DNA of 64,000 nt from Liopterus haemorrhoidalis (Eukaryota; Arthropoda; Insecta; Coleoptera; Dytiscidae): positions 21,559,279 through 21,623,278 of the forward strand of contig OZ020611.1 of NCBI GenBank assembly GCA_963971575.1, given 5' to 3'. This document shows, one piece after another, positions 1 to 11,474 of the stretch. Within the stretch, counting starts at the first letter, position 1; the number at the start of each line of letters is the position of its first letter. The position numbers were made by a program, and so were the translations under genes. Under the pieces are notes generated by a model. It worked only from the letters and a program-made list of their open reading frames with translations. It searched no databases and was not told the origin of the DNA.

Positions 1-1190
1 CTTTTTACTATTTTTGCAGCAAATGTTAAAATTTTAGACCGTAACTCAAAAGTGACCACATATTTGTGGCTTAAGGCTAAAAATGTATAAGTATACCAAT
101 TTTATAATAAAAAACAAAATTTAACCATAAAATTTTGAAATTTTGATCAAAAATTTTTTGAATCCGATTTAAGTCAAAATATAGTTTTAAGCTAATTTTG
201 GAGTGAGGAGTATGAAAAAAATATTTAAAAATTTCATGCTTTCCTAGTTTTTGAATTAGAGCCAATAGACAGTTTTTTGCCTATAATTCCAAAACTTTTG
301 CCTAAATATAAAAATGGACCCAATTTTATTGATCTATGACCAAAAATGCATATTTGTACCAAATTTGAATAAAAACGGAGACAAAATTTTTTTGCTTTAA
401 CATCACGGTTTTTTTAAGGTCGACTACTTACGATTTTTTCGATTTTTGGCCATTTTTAAGGATTTCGGATTACTGCCCATACAACATTTTTTTGTAAACT
501 AAACAATATAGGAGGTTATTAAAAACTCAAACCGCAGATTTCTATACCTAACCGTTTTTTAAATAAGATTTATCAAAACTTCAAAAAAAATAAAATAAAA
601 ATAGAAATATTAAAATTTTTTAAATTTTCAAAAAATGTTTTTGTTTCAAAATACGGTTATATATTAATTAGGACCTCATTTCAAAAATTTCAACCGCAGG
701 TCTTTATCCCATGTTGTTTTTGAAATACGTTTATGTGAAGATGAAAATTTCTATAAATCACGCCGTATTAAAATTTGTCATAATCTTAAAATACGGAAAA
801 CTAAAGGCCTTAATTTTTTCTACACTAAATAAACTACGAGGAATCCAAAATTCTAACTTCAGGTCGCTATCTTTAACAGTTTTTGAGTTGTGCTCTTTTT
901 AATTCACCGTTTACACAAATAGTAAAATGTCATTAAAAAAAATGTCATTAAAAATATTGTCGTAATCTCAAAATTTGTTAAACAATTAAGGCCCCTTTTT
1001 TTTCCTAGACTAAATGAACTATGGGGAATCCAAAACTTACAACCGCAGGTAGCACTATCTTTAACCGTTTTTGAGTTGTGTTTTTTTTTTTTAATTCACA
1101 ATTTTCAAAAATAATGTATATTATGCCATTAAAAGAAATTGTAATCTTAAAGAGCGTTAAACGATTAAATCCCCAATTTTTTCTAGACTT
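1..1190. repeat. Diverged tandem repeat, ~170-bp unit
   Basis: At least four degenerate units are visible. The shared motif 'accgcaggt' (or close to it) recurs at about 531, 691, 858 and 1041, spaced 160-185 bp. Each of the later units also has a block reading about 'tttttctagactaaat' followed by a 'ggaatccaaaa' block and 'ctttaaccgtttttgagttgtg'-like text. The array continues off the left edge. No coding signal is visible. It looks like an old satellite or the internal repeats of an unidentified element. Confidence 0.6.
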
Positions 1191-1500
1191 ATTTAGTCTA
1201 AAACCTAAACCTAAACTAACTAACCTAACCTAAAACTAAAATATACATACATATATCTTCCTTATTATTAACTTACAGCCAATTCATAAAAAAAAATATG
1301 CATATATTTTATAATAGGAAAATAAATCTTTTATTTCTGTGTATTTTTTCATTTAGATGAATAATTAGGGAGTTACGGGGGAAAATTTACTTTAAAAGTA
1401 AGGTTTTTATGCAAATTATTAAGTCAAGCACATTTGCTTAAAAGCAAAATGTTGCACCAAATATAAGTTACCCGCAGTTTGTGTGATAAAATTAAGAGCT
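1191..1500. other. Unassigned AT-rich stretch
   Basis: Contains a short CCTAA-rich patch near 1200-1235 that resembles the insect telomere unit TTAGG on the other strand but is far too short and irregular to be a telomere array. Nothing else recognised. Confidence 0.5.
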
Positions 1501-2557
1501 TTTTAGGGTTTTGTAGGTATGACCAAAAAACCCTTATACCATTTTGTCGTCTGTCTGTCTGTCTATCTGTCTGTCTGTCTGTCTGTCTGTCTGTTCGGTA
1601 AAAATTGTAGTGAAACGGCTAAACCTAGAGAGTTGAAAATTGGCATGCTTATACAACTCTTTGACCGGCACATAGTAAAAATACTAAATACAAATATAGG
1701 CTTATCGAAAAAAAAAAAATATTTTTTTACAATTCTGTGTAGGGTATCAAATGAAAGCCCTTGGTACGTGGATTAACGATCAAAATTTTATTATTGCAAA
1801 ATAAATTATTTTTATGCGATTTTTGCCAAAATTGTGCAAAAAAAAAAATTGGCCCACACCCTGTAGCCCAGATGGTTTAAACTAAAAATCTGAAAAAATT
1901 CTAAGTAATGTACAGTGATGTGAACCGGAATAGTACAACAGGAATTTTTGATCAGATTATGTTTTCGAAAAATAACGCATATTTTGTGTTTTTAACTAAA
2001 ATATGTAAAATATTTAATCCGCTATTTAAGACGAACGTAAACGTAAACAAGTGAACATCCGTAGTCCAGTGGTAACGTTCTCTACGAAGCGAGAACGTTA
2101 CCACTAATTGCAAACTACTGTTCGATTCCCGTCAATTTTATTTTTTCTGTTTTTTTTTTGCATTTTTATTTTGTTTAAATTATTTTGTCAAAATTCTAGT
2201 TATATTTTGGCAAATGTTGCATTTAATTTTTAAAAGCGTAAATTTAATAACCAGTGGAAAGTGTTGAAATTATAATTTAATTCTATGTTTGAATGTATAC
2301 GAAATCAAAGGGGCGGAGTTTATGACTAAAATAACCAATGGAAGCCATAGGCGCAATTTTAAAAATATTAAAGAACCTATATAAAAAAAATACTGCAAAT
2401 ATTTAGAAAGCCTAATAATTGGATTAGGCATTCGAATTAAAATTAACAAAATAAAATATTTTAACATAAAATTTGTTTTGGCATCCCAAATAATCATCAT
2501 TCACTTACTAAATACCTGCGAAACCCTGAAATGTGTGAAAATTCACACTTCACATCA
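1501..2557 (+). mobile_element. Helentron/DINE-1-like non-autonomous element, copy 1
   Basis: Starts with 'agggttttgtaggtatgacc', followed by a GTCT microsatellite (about 1548-1592), then a block reading 'aacctagagagttgaaa...ggcatgc' that resembles the conserved core of Drosophila DINE-1/mini-me elements. It ends with a hairpin (GTGTGAA, loop AA, TTCACAC) at about 2533-2548. The start motif GGGTTTTGYAGGTAT recurs inverted near the 3' end, as the subterminal inverted repeats of Helentron-associated elements do. At least four other copies in the window share this layout. No protein is encoded; the ORF readable through the microsatellite is an artefact. Family name is by resemblance. Confidence 0.7.
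2058..2136 (+). other. tRNA-like module (Pol III A and B boxes) in copy 1
   Basis: A-box-like 'tagtccagtgg' at 2062-2072 and a good B-box-like 'gttcgattccc' at 2120-2130, about 47 bases apart. The expected anticodon arm is replaced by a perfect 15-bp inverted repeat (2068-2082 and 2091-2105) with an 8-nt loop. It is not a functional tRNA: no acceptor stem or anticodon arm forms. Confidence 0.6.
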
Positions 2558-3410
2558 CTTTTGTTTTATTTGAAATTTCACGAAATATCATTGGTAGATA
2601 AGGTATAAGAGAAATAATCCCTGTTATTCTGAGAAAGATTTTTATCAAGAAGTTAGAAGCTCTTGTGTAATCATATTGGTTGTTTCTGACATTTTCACAG
2701 CTGTAGAGAAGACTTAACATTCGATTTTAATAAACGAAGTTTATTATGGCGCTATCTTAGAGGATTTCCATTTGTTGAAAATAATGACATAAAATATTCA
2801 ACGTGAAAGTAAAATTATTCATAAACAAAAACAGAAGCTAATGTGTTACCAACATAAAATTATAATTTGGGAACATTATTGTATACTAAAATCCAACCTT
2901 AACCTTGCATATTAAAAAAAGAATTTCTTAGAAAGTATTTAATTTTATTATATATTTAATTATTCACATTCTAACTAGAATATTCCAAAATTAGAATAAA
3001 ATTTGACATCCTAATCTAACTCTCACTGTTGGTATTTGGTAACGTGAATGAATATTAATAAAAAATTCCATCGGTGAGTAATTTGTGCGTTGGCAGGACT
3101 GCACTTGACATACTTAGTAACGTTACCACCCATTTACTAAGTATGGTATAGGTGTAGGCTAGATTATGATTGTTTATAGTGGAGATAGAAGGGCTGTGGC
3201 TTAATGCATCTTCAATAATTCATAACTATTATGTCGTTTTTACATTTACTTTTGCGATTGTGGGATTGCGAGAAGAAGTCTCAGACATGATTCTCTGAGT
3301 GCTAGATTTGAAGTAACCTTTGAGTAGATTAAGACTAGCGTAATCATAAAATTTGTAAAGATTCAGATTCAATTTGATAATCACAAATTATACATGGAAT
3401 CCTGATAGTA
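2558..3410. other. Unassigned stretch
   Basis: AT-rich sequence between the Helentron-like copy and the mariner element. No ORF with family resemblance, no clear repeat structure. Confidence 0.5.
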
Positions 3411-4691
3411 CCAGGTCTACAAGTATGAAATGCGGATTTTTTTCAAACTTGCCGCGCAAACAGATTATAGTTCAAAGTTTCAACACATATGGCGTTTTGT
3501 TAAATTATCATTAAGTGTCAAATGCGTATAGGTTATAATTTGAAAAGTGGTCATATAGTTTTGTTTTACTGTGTTAAAAATGTCAAATTTTGTGCCAAAT
3601 AAAGAGCATTCGCGGACACTACTACTTTTGTTTTCATTTGAAAAAAACTGCTGCTGAATCATACCGACTGCTTCGAGAAGCTTATGGTGAATATGCTCCA
3701 TCGCAAGATACGTGTGAACGATGGTTTCGGCGTTTCAAAAGTGGTGACTTTGATCTTACAGACAAAGAACATGGAAAACCTCCAAAAAAATATGAAGATA
3801 CAAAATTGAAAACATTGCTACAGGAAGACGATAGTCAATCACAAAAACATCTAGCAGAGCTGTTAGACGTTAGTCAACAAGCTGTTTCCAATCGCCTACG
3901 AGAGATGGGTAAGATCCAGAAAGTCGGCAGATGGGTTCCACATGCATTTAATGAGAGGCAGATGGAAAAACGCAAAAACACTTGTGAAATTTTGCTTGCA
4001 CGATACAAAAGACAGTCTTTTTTGCATCGTATCATTACTGGCGATGAAAAATGGTTTTATTTTGAAAATCCCAAACGCAAAAAATCATGGGTGAACCCAG
4101 GCTCACTATCCACATCAACTGCAAGACCGAATCGCTTTGACAAAAAGACAATGGTCTGTACTTGGTGGGACCAAAAGGGTGTGGTCTATTATGAATTGTT
4201 AAAACCTGGTAAAACAGTTAATACCCAACACTACCAACAACAACTGATCGAATTGAACCATTCGCTGCTCATAAAACGACCAGAATACGGAAGAAGACAG
4301 CACAAGGTAATCTTTCTTCATGATAACGGTCCAGCACATAAGGCAAAAGCAGTTTGCAACACATTGGAGGCACTCAAGTGGGAAGTGCTACCCCATGCCG
4401 CTTACTCACCAGACTTGGCCCCTTCAGATTACCACTTGTTCGCATCGATGGGTCACGCACTTGCCGAGCAGCACTTTTGTTCATATGAAAATGTGAAAGA
4501 ATGGCTAGATGAATAGTTTGCGGGGAAAGGAGAAGCGTGCTACTGGCGAGGTATTCATAAATTGCCTGAAAGATGGGAAAAATGTATAACTTCTAATAGA
4601 GCATACTTTGAATAAATAAACTTTTACTGTTCTTTTGAGATTAAAGTGTTTTATTTTTAAAAAAATCCGCATTTCATACTTGTAGACCTGA
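3411..4691 (+). mobile_element. Near full-length mariner element (DD34D)
   Basis: The 1281-bp element has terminal inverted repeats of about 30 bp (left CCAGGTCTACAAGTATGAAA; the right end mirrors it with one terminal mismatch) and is flanked by the TA target duplication expected for mariner (3409-3410 and 4692-4693). It carries one transposase gene in the forward direction. Length and structure are those of a complete mariner. Both ends are well preserved, so it looks recent compared with other mariner relics here. Confidence 0.93.
3580..4615 (+). pseudogene. mariner transposase, one frameshift and one stop
   Basis: The natural start is ATG 3580 (MSNFVPNKEHS). The frame is lost in a run of seven A's near 3641-3647, where six would keep frame, and continues from about residue 23 as KTAAESYRLL. 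The helix-turn-helix part (about residues 20-110) and the DDE domain follow: first Asp in ITGDEKWFYF, second in LHDNGPAHKA, third in SPDLAPSDYHLF, with 34 residues between the last two (DD34D). An in-frame TAG at 4514-4516 cuts the tail; reading past it gives FAGKGEACYWRGIH and a normal end at 4613-4615, so the stop probably replaced a Trp codon. All three catalytic Asp are intact. Cut-and-paste transposase acting on the element ends; this copy is inactive without repair of two small lesions. Confidence 0.93.
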
Positions 4692-4813
4692 TATTTTATA
4701 AACCGTTTTTCTCTCTTTATCTTTATTTATAAAAATTGCGAGCGAATTAGCTAATAAAAAATAATAATCAATATTGATCAACAAAAAATTATGCTTAGGA
4801 ATATCAAAAAAAT

Positions 4814-5147
4814 AGATCCCGCATGTTTTCTTATTCCAATTACAATGGAAGAAGTAAAAGAAACAATACTGACACTAAAAAATAAGAAGTCATCAAGTCC
4901 TAATCAATTTTCGGTAGAAACGCTCAAAGAGATCAGTAGTTTTGATATGAATTCTCTTTGTGAAATTTAAACACTTATTAAGAGAGAAGCTATGTTCCCA
5001 AAGCTCTTAAAATAGATACAGTAAAACCCATTTTTAAGATTGGTTGTCCAAATAATGCTAATAAACCGGCCCATATCACTTATTTCCAATATTGCTGAAG
5101 TTTTTAAAAAATTAATCAATCAACGAATATGTTTATTTTTAAATACT
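4814..5147 (+). pseudogene. Jockey-like LINE reverse transcriptase fragment
   Basis: Translating with frame changes and stops gives ITMEEVKETILTLKNKK, then SPNQFSVETLKEI, then FPKLLK and RPISLISNIAEVF. This order matches the N-terminal part of jockey-clade reverse transcriptases (the 'LKNKKSSGPD' region through the 'NYRPISLLS' motif). The catalytic YADD part is absent. Old, 5'- and 3'-truncated copy. Confidence 0.65.
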
Positions 5148-6033
5148 GTAAAGTAGCCTAAGTAAGGTAGGGTGGCCAGACAGTCACACATATGGTCATC
5201 GCGGTGGCGACTACGAAGGACCACCAGCAGAAGGCTGTAATATAGAAAGTAAAACAGAGATGGTGATACAGAGACACACCGAGTTGAGCATCTGGGGAAG
5301 ACACGGACGACCTAGAGGAAAGGAAAGAGAATATAAACTCTTTTGCTCCTAGGGGCTATTCTAGGAGACTAACACACGGGAAATAGTAGCCGTAGCAGGG
5401 GTGTAGACGGGTAAAATCCTAGGCCCACAAGTAATGGCTATTGATGAACCAAACCTAGAAAATCCTACGATGTCTCTGAAAACCCTAGCCAAGCGACAAA
5501 AAATGCGGAAAACGTTGCCCAACACGATGGGTGAATTACATAAATAAATACAGTACCACAAAAATAACATATAAAAAACTGATAATTTATAACAACAGTT
5601 ATTAATATTAAACAAAATACAAGATTACTAAAATTTTAATTCAAATAAAACAGCACACGTGATCAAGAGACCAGAGTGTGCGAACCAAAATGTACAAGTT
5701 ACGCGCTGATGCGATAACTTACAGAATAGAATTATATATTACTAAAATATTAAATAAACAATGAAATCGACTGTATGTAAAATTGGAACAGACTTACAAT
5801 AGGTCTTCCGTCATAAATACATAGAATATTTATTCCCAACTTTACATTTGTGGCACTGGTGTCCCAAAAAACAGGTTCCTGGGTCCTCGGATGGTTTCTT
5901 GGCAGGTGTTGATGCACAAAAATTTAAATGCCACCAAGATGACCAAGATCACTTAAACCGCGATAGAGACGCGTAATTTAACTTTGACGCGTAATTTAAC
6001 TTTTATGTCCTCAGTAGCTAAGTACAAAAAATT
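5148..6033. other. Unassigned repeat-like stretch
   Basis: The first 230 bp include 'gaaagagaatataaactc' and 'ttttgctcctaggggcta', the latter similar to 'ttgctcctgctaggagcta' at about 21339-21358 and 'attgctcctaggctac' at 10132, so it may be the 3' end of a LINE. The rest is AT-rich with no recognisable gene. Confidence 0.4.
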
Positions 6034-6460
6034 GATGTGAAGTGTGAATTTTCACACATTTCAAGGTTTCGCAGGTATTTAGTAACTCAATGATGATTAT
6101 TTGGGATGCCAAAACAAATTTTATGTCAAAATATTTTTTTATGAATTTTAATTCGAAAGCCTAATACCATTATTTAAGTTTCTAAATATGTACAGTATTT
6201 TTTTTTTATATAGCAAGGTTCATTAAGATTTTGAAAATTGCGCCTATGGCTTCTATTGGATACTTAAATCATAAACCCCGCTCTCTGATTTCGTATACAT
6301 TCAAACATAAAATTAAATTATAATTTCAACACTTCCCACTGGTTATTAAATTTACGCTTTTCAAAATTAAATGCAACATTTACCAAAATATAATTAGAAT
6401 TTTGACAAAATAATTTAAACAAAATAAAAATGCAAAAAAAAAACAGAAAAATTTAAATTG

Positions 6461-6532
6461 ACAGGAATCGAACTCTAGTTTGCAAATTATAAAGCGACGA
6501 GAAAACGCACTACGCTACGAGCGCTTACTTAT
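6461..6532 (-). other. tRNA-like module in copy 2
   Basis: On the minus strand an A-box-like TAGCGTAGTGCG (6517-6506) is followed after 32 bases by a B-box-like GTTCGATTCCTGT (6473-6461). Spacing and order fit an internal Pol III promoter. It sits at the same place as in copies 1, 3 and 4. Confidence 0.65.
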
Positions 6533-7010
6533 CTACTGTGTTACATAGCGAATTAAATATTTAACATATTTTAGTTACAAAACACAAAAAATGCGTTATT
6601 TTCCGAAAACATAATCTGATCAAAAATTCCTGTTGTACTATTCTGGTTCACACCAATGTACATTACTTGGAATTTTTTCAGATTTTTAGTTTAAACCATC
6701 TGGGATACAGGATGGGAACAAAATTTTTTTGCACAATTTTGGCAAAAATCGCCTCAAAATAATTTATTTCGCAAAAATAAAATTTTGATCGTTAATTCAC
6801 GTACTAAGGGCTTTCATTTGATACCCTACTCAGAATTTAAATTAAAAAAAATTATTTATTTTTTTCGGTGAGCACATATTTGTTTATATTTTTAGGGGGA
6901 TATGTTTTTTAGATGTTTTAGTATTTTTCCTATGTGCGGATCAAAGAGTTGTATGAGTATGCCAAATTTCAACTCTCTAGGTTTAGCGGTTTGGCTACAG
7001 TTTTTACCGA

Positions 7011-7508
<498 letters not shown>

Positions 7509-7550
7509 GACAAAATGACTGTATAAGGGTTTTTTGGTCATACCTTAAAA

Positions 7551-8455
7551 ATTTTTAAAAAATAATATTCTGTCCTTTCTATGGATACGATAAGCATTTG
7601 TTTTATGGCTATGTTGCTTTAGAAATAACTCACTTCAATAACATTATATGTGAAACATGTATGTTGCTCCTTAAATAATTCACCCGGTATATTTGAAACT
7701 GACAAAAATGCAATATGGTGTACGCTTATGGTTAAATTCGTCATGTACAGCTAGAATACAAATACTGTGAGATAACGCGCTTTCATACGCCTTTTAATCA
7801 GTTATGAAGCTCTGTATAATTGTTGCAAGTCAAGAGTTGTGCCAAGAAGGCTTACGGTGGTGTTGTGATGCTACATTGGTAGCCGGATTAGACGTTCAAA
7901 CGGCATAATTATTGAAATTTATTGGTAAGCATTTTGATATGTTTATCGTAGACTACTCGCCCGCTACATAATATTGTGGACAGTATATTGCTTATTTCAT
8001 TTGCAACACAATTAAAATCTATAAAATATAGACAACGCTTTATTTTACTGAACAAACTCACTGTTCTACTTATTCGTGATTTATCAACCAATAATTTAAC
8101 ATAAAGCAGATAAAATTAAAGTTATATTCACTTTGGAAGTAAAGTATTATACTATATTGAACAAATATTTCTCGTATGAAATAGTTGTAAGGTTAATCAC
8201 GCGTCTTGGTTTTCCTTTTACGTCTATAATTTTCCAATATCTTACTCACGATCTTTAATTTATATCATTCTTGACCTAACATTTAAACTGGATTGCATGC
8301 ATCAGCGATACTCGAGCTCGTGATCTTGCTAGATTTAAGATGCATTCACAAACAACGATCTTGCAATTAGCCTTCGTCCAATCGAACACGTGCTCTTCAA
8401 AACTCTATTGTTTCTACCATCCATTTATATAAATACTCGCAAGTATTATTAGGGT
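7551..8455. other. Unassigned stretch
   Basis: No recognisable coding sequence or repeat. Starts just outside the Helentron-like copy and ends at a LINE fragment. Confidence 0.5.
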
Positions 8456-8950
8456 TTGTTAAAACTGCGGAGTTCTAAATTATTATATGGGACCCTTATA
8501 GGGCTAATGCGTGCATACGGATCACAACTTCAGTATCACATATTCATTAACAGGCTTGAATCTTTACAAAGGAAATTTAGTTCGCATTTAGTAAGACGTC
8601 ATCCAATTTGCAGCACATCGTATCTAACGCAATGCGCCTACTTCAACATGATGAGTCTCTATGACAGACGAGTAAGCATTGATATCTGCTTAATTTTAAA
8701 AATACTAGTCAATAAAATTGATTGTATGGAGCTGTTGTCTAATATCAGTCTAAAAGCGCCAATTCGTACCCTGCGAATTAAATATTTAATTCACCAACCA
8801 TTTGCTCGGAGTAACCTTGGTCAATATTCACCACTTTTTCGTCTAGCTAGCTCTTTTAATAATGCACCGATGATAATAGACCCTTTTTTAACAAATTTAA
8901 AAACATTGAAGCGTCGCCTTCGTGTGATTTATATAAACAGATATTTATAG
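8456..8950 (+). pseudogene. Jockey-like LINE, C-terminal fragment
   Basis: The 164-residue frame has KLLYGTLIG...YGSQLQYHIFINRLESLQRKF, which matches the post-catalytic region of jockey-clade reverse transcriptases ('LVRPILEYGSVIW...ESIQRKFLR'). Ends KRRLRVIYINRYL and is followed by an AT-rich tail (about 8990-9070) with repeated attttaa-like words, as expected for a LINE 3' UTR. The catalytic domain is missing: a 5'-truncated insertion. Similar in type to the fragment at 23348-24165 but not the same copy. Confidence 0.8.
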
Positions 8951-9184
8951 TCTACTTCTACCTGCATAATTGTATACCTAGTTTATCTTAATTTTTTATT
9001 TTAATTTTAATCTTAATTTATCAAATTGTAAAACATGTTTTAATTATTTTTATTTATTTTCTTTTTCTTTTGTATTTTTTTCATTTTATTGACTGTTAGT
9101 CAATCACTTTTCTCTTCTTGTTTTACTTATACTTTGTTTAACACTAAACCTACTGAGACTTCATGTATACCTATCCCTACCACA

Positions 9185-9202
9185 ACGGGTCAAGTGACCC
9201 GT
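9185..9202. repeat. Short inverted repeat, possible piggyBac-like end
   Basis: ACGGGTCA, loop AG, TGACCCGT. Such GGGTCA/TGACCC pairs occur near the ends of some piggyBac-like elements, and this one lies downstream of the piggyBac gene remnant. The element boundary itself is not secure: no TTAA duplication was found. Confidence 0.4.
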
Positions 9203-9392
9203 CTTTAAAATTTGATATATATTACTATGTATAGCGAAAAATATATCATTTAGCACAATTTAGTGAATGAATAAAACATGTTTTTTTAAATAACGATTCA
9301 AAATTGTTTATTTATTAAATTTAAAAAATATAAAAATAATACATGAAAAAAAGTAAATATTCTTCAATTTAATCCTAAATAAATTGCTAACT

Positions 9393-9889
9393 TTATTCAA
9401 GTTCACCGCATATTTTGCAAATTATTGGGTTCTCGAAGGCACATTTTCCACACACATATTTGTTGCATTTGAAACAGATTTTTGTAGTTTTGATTTCTTT
9501 GCAGAAACCTATTTGGCACCTTTTTCGAATTTGCGTACGAGAGTCCGAACTTGTATTTGTTGACGTTTTCTGTATAATTTCATTTTCTTCATGTTGCTCA
9601 TGTTGAAAATCTTCGGCATTTTCTTCAGCTAATTGAAATAAAAATTGTTGTCTAGAAATTTTTTCGCCGGTTGTTTCTCTATATAAAACCCATGAGTTGA
9701 TTCCAGCCAGGTCAAGAATATTGAAAAAAATCTGCACAGACCATCTTTGCGATTTCGACTTCACGGAGTATTTTCTTGCCATTTGATCGGTCATGTCTAC
9801 ACCGTACTTAGTGCTATTATAGAATCTGATCGTTTCAGGAATACGCTCAAATGACCCGTTGCGGTAGTTAGGGCAGATTACATATATTT
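9393..9889 (-). pseudogene. piggyBac-like transposase, C-terminal exon
   Basis: Reading begins after a possible splice acceptor AG at 9890-9891 and runs VICPNYRNGSFERI, then FYNSTKYGVDMTDQMARKYS, RWSVQIFFNILDLAGINSWV, as in the end of the piggyBac DDD catalytic domain (the Asp of GVD is the last catalytic Asp). The tail has a cysteine-rich zinc-binding domain (CFKCNKYVCGKC...CKICGE) like the piggyBac C-terminal domain that binds the element ends. This exon is open (stop at 9393-9395), but the upstream two thirds of the protein are absent. Inactive 5'-truncated or internally deleted copy. Confidence 0.88.
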
Positions 9890-10261
9890 CTCGGTAAAAA
9901 AATTAACAAGAGAGGATTAAATATTAAAAAATACATAGAATGTATCTTATACGTGACTTTATAGTAGCTGCTTAGCTATTAACGAAGCATCGTCGTTGAC
10001 TTTTGACGTGAATTGATATATTATATTTTTAAATAAAGGATTAATGATACTGTTTTTGGGACTATGGGAAACATTGTTTTCAAAAGTAGAGTTAATTATA
10101 TGAGTGAGGGGGTGGACAAAGGAGCATCGCCTATTGCTCCTAGGCTACATAATCATAAACCATATTATTATACAGAATACAGTAGATCAGTGGTACTCAA
10201 CCTGGTCCCTACCGCCCACTAGTGGGCGGTAGGGGTTTTGTCCAATGCTGGCTACTTTCCG

Positions 10262-10294
10262 TTTTTAGGGTTTTGTAGGTATGACCAAAAAACT

Positions 10295-10348
<54 letters not shown>

Positions 10349-11255
10349 TCGGTAAAAATTGTAGCCAAACGGATAAACCTAGAGAGTTGAAATTTGGCAT
10401 GCTTATACAACTCTTTGACCCTCACATAGGAAAAATATTAAAACAGCTAAAAAACCTATCACCCTAAAAATATAAAGAAATATGTGCTCATTGAAAAAAA
10501 AATATTTTTTTAAAATTCTGAGTAGGGTATCAATGAAAGCCCTTAGTACGTGGATTTACGATCAAAATTTTATTTTTGCAAAATAATTTATTTTGATGCG
10601 ATTTTTGCCGAAATTGTGCAAAAAAAAAATTGTCCCACACCCTGTAGCTCAGATGGTTTAAACTAAAAATCTGAAAAAATTCTAAGTAATGTACATTGGT
10701 GTGAACCGGAATAGTACAACAGGAATTTTTTATCAGATTATGTTTTAGGACATTAACGCATTTTTTGTGTTTTTAACTAAAATATGTTAAATATTTAGTT
10801 CGGTATGTAACACAACAGATCAGTAGCTCTAGTAGCGTAGTTGGTTTTGTCCTGCGCTTAATAATGTTAATTTGCAAACTAGAGTTGGAATCCTGTTAAT
10901 TTTATTTTTTCTGTTTTTATTTTATTTAAATTATTTTGTCAAAATTCTAGTTATATTTTGGTAAATGTTGCATTTAATTTTTAAAAGCGTAAATTTAATA
11001 ACCAGTGGAAAGTTTTGAAATTATAATTTAATTCTGTTTGACAAAATCAGAGGGCGGGGCTTATGATTTAAGCAACCAATGGAAGCTATAGTGCACATAT
11101 TTAGAAACTTAAATAATGGTATTAGGCATTCGAATTAAAATTCATAAAAAAATATTTTGACATAACATTTGTTTTGGCATCCCAAATAATCATCATTCAG
11201 TTACTAAATACCTGCTAAACCCAGAAATGTGTGAAAATTCACACTTCACATCAAT
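10262..11255 (+). mobile_element. Helentron/DINE-1-like element, copy 3
   Basis: Same layout as copy 1: 'agggttttgtaggtatgacc' start, about 12 GTCT units (10299-10347), the 'aacctagagagttgaaat' core, a tRNA-like module (10823-10896) and the GTGTGAA/TTCACAC hairpin near the end (11229-11244). Inserted inside the hAT element at 10188-11466. Confidence 0.75.
10823..10896 (+). other. tRNA-like module in copy 3
   Basis: A-box-like tagcgtagttgg at 10833-10844 and a damaged B box gttggaatcc (expected gttcgaatcc) at 10884-10893, about 39 bases apart. Confidence 0.55.
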
Positions 11256-11474
11256 TTTTTTAAATTTAATTGACGTGTTAAATACATTAAAATGGAAATT
11301 TTTTGAGATGATGCAGTAAGTTGTTTTATAAAGATTTTTGCAGCTAAATTTTGCGAAAGTATTTGGTAAGTTATTATTATTATACAATAGGTGGGCGGTA
11401 TGAAAATTTTTCTACCAATAGAGATGCTAAAGTGGGCGGTAGGTATGAAAAGGTTGAGTACCCCTGCTGTAGAT

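Larger units (their letters stand above)
10188..11466. mobile_element. Non-autonomous hAT element holding a Helentron-like copy
   Basis: Ends are CAGTGGTACTCAACC (left) and GGTTGAGTACCCCTG (right), the hAT type of terminal repeat. Flanking 8-bp duplications cagtagat (10180-10187) and ctgtagat (11467-11474) differ at one base. Just inside the left end is a perfect 28-bp palindrome centred on ACTAGT (10207-10234), and gggcggtagg-type words repeat at both ends. Most of the interior is the Helentron-like copy at 10262-11255, which must have inserted later. No transposase. Confidence 0.82.

Noticed and set aside
2058..2136. A functional tRNA gene
   Set aside because: No acceptor stem, no intact anticodon arm, and the segment sits inside a repeated element.
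9169..9875. A complete short piggyBac element bounded by 'ctaccRcaacgggtca' repeats
   Set aside because: The right-hand copy turned out to be transposase coding sequence (NYRNGSFERIPE), so the resemblance to the left-hand palindrome is probably chance.
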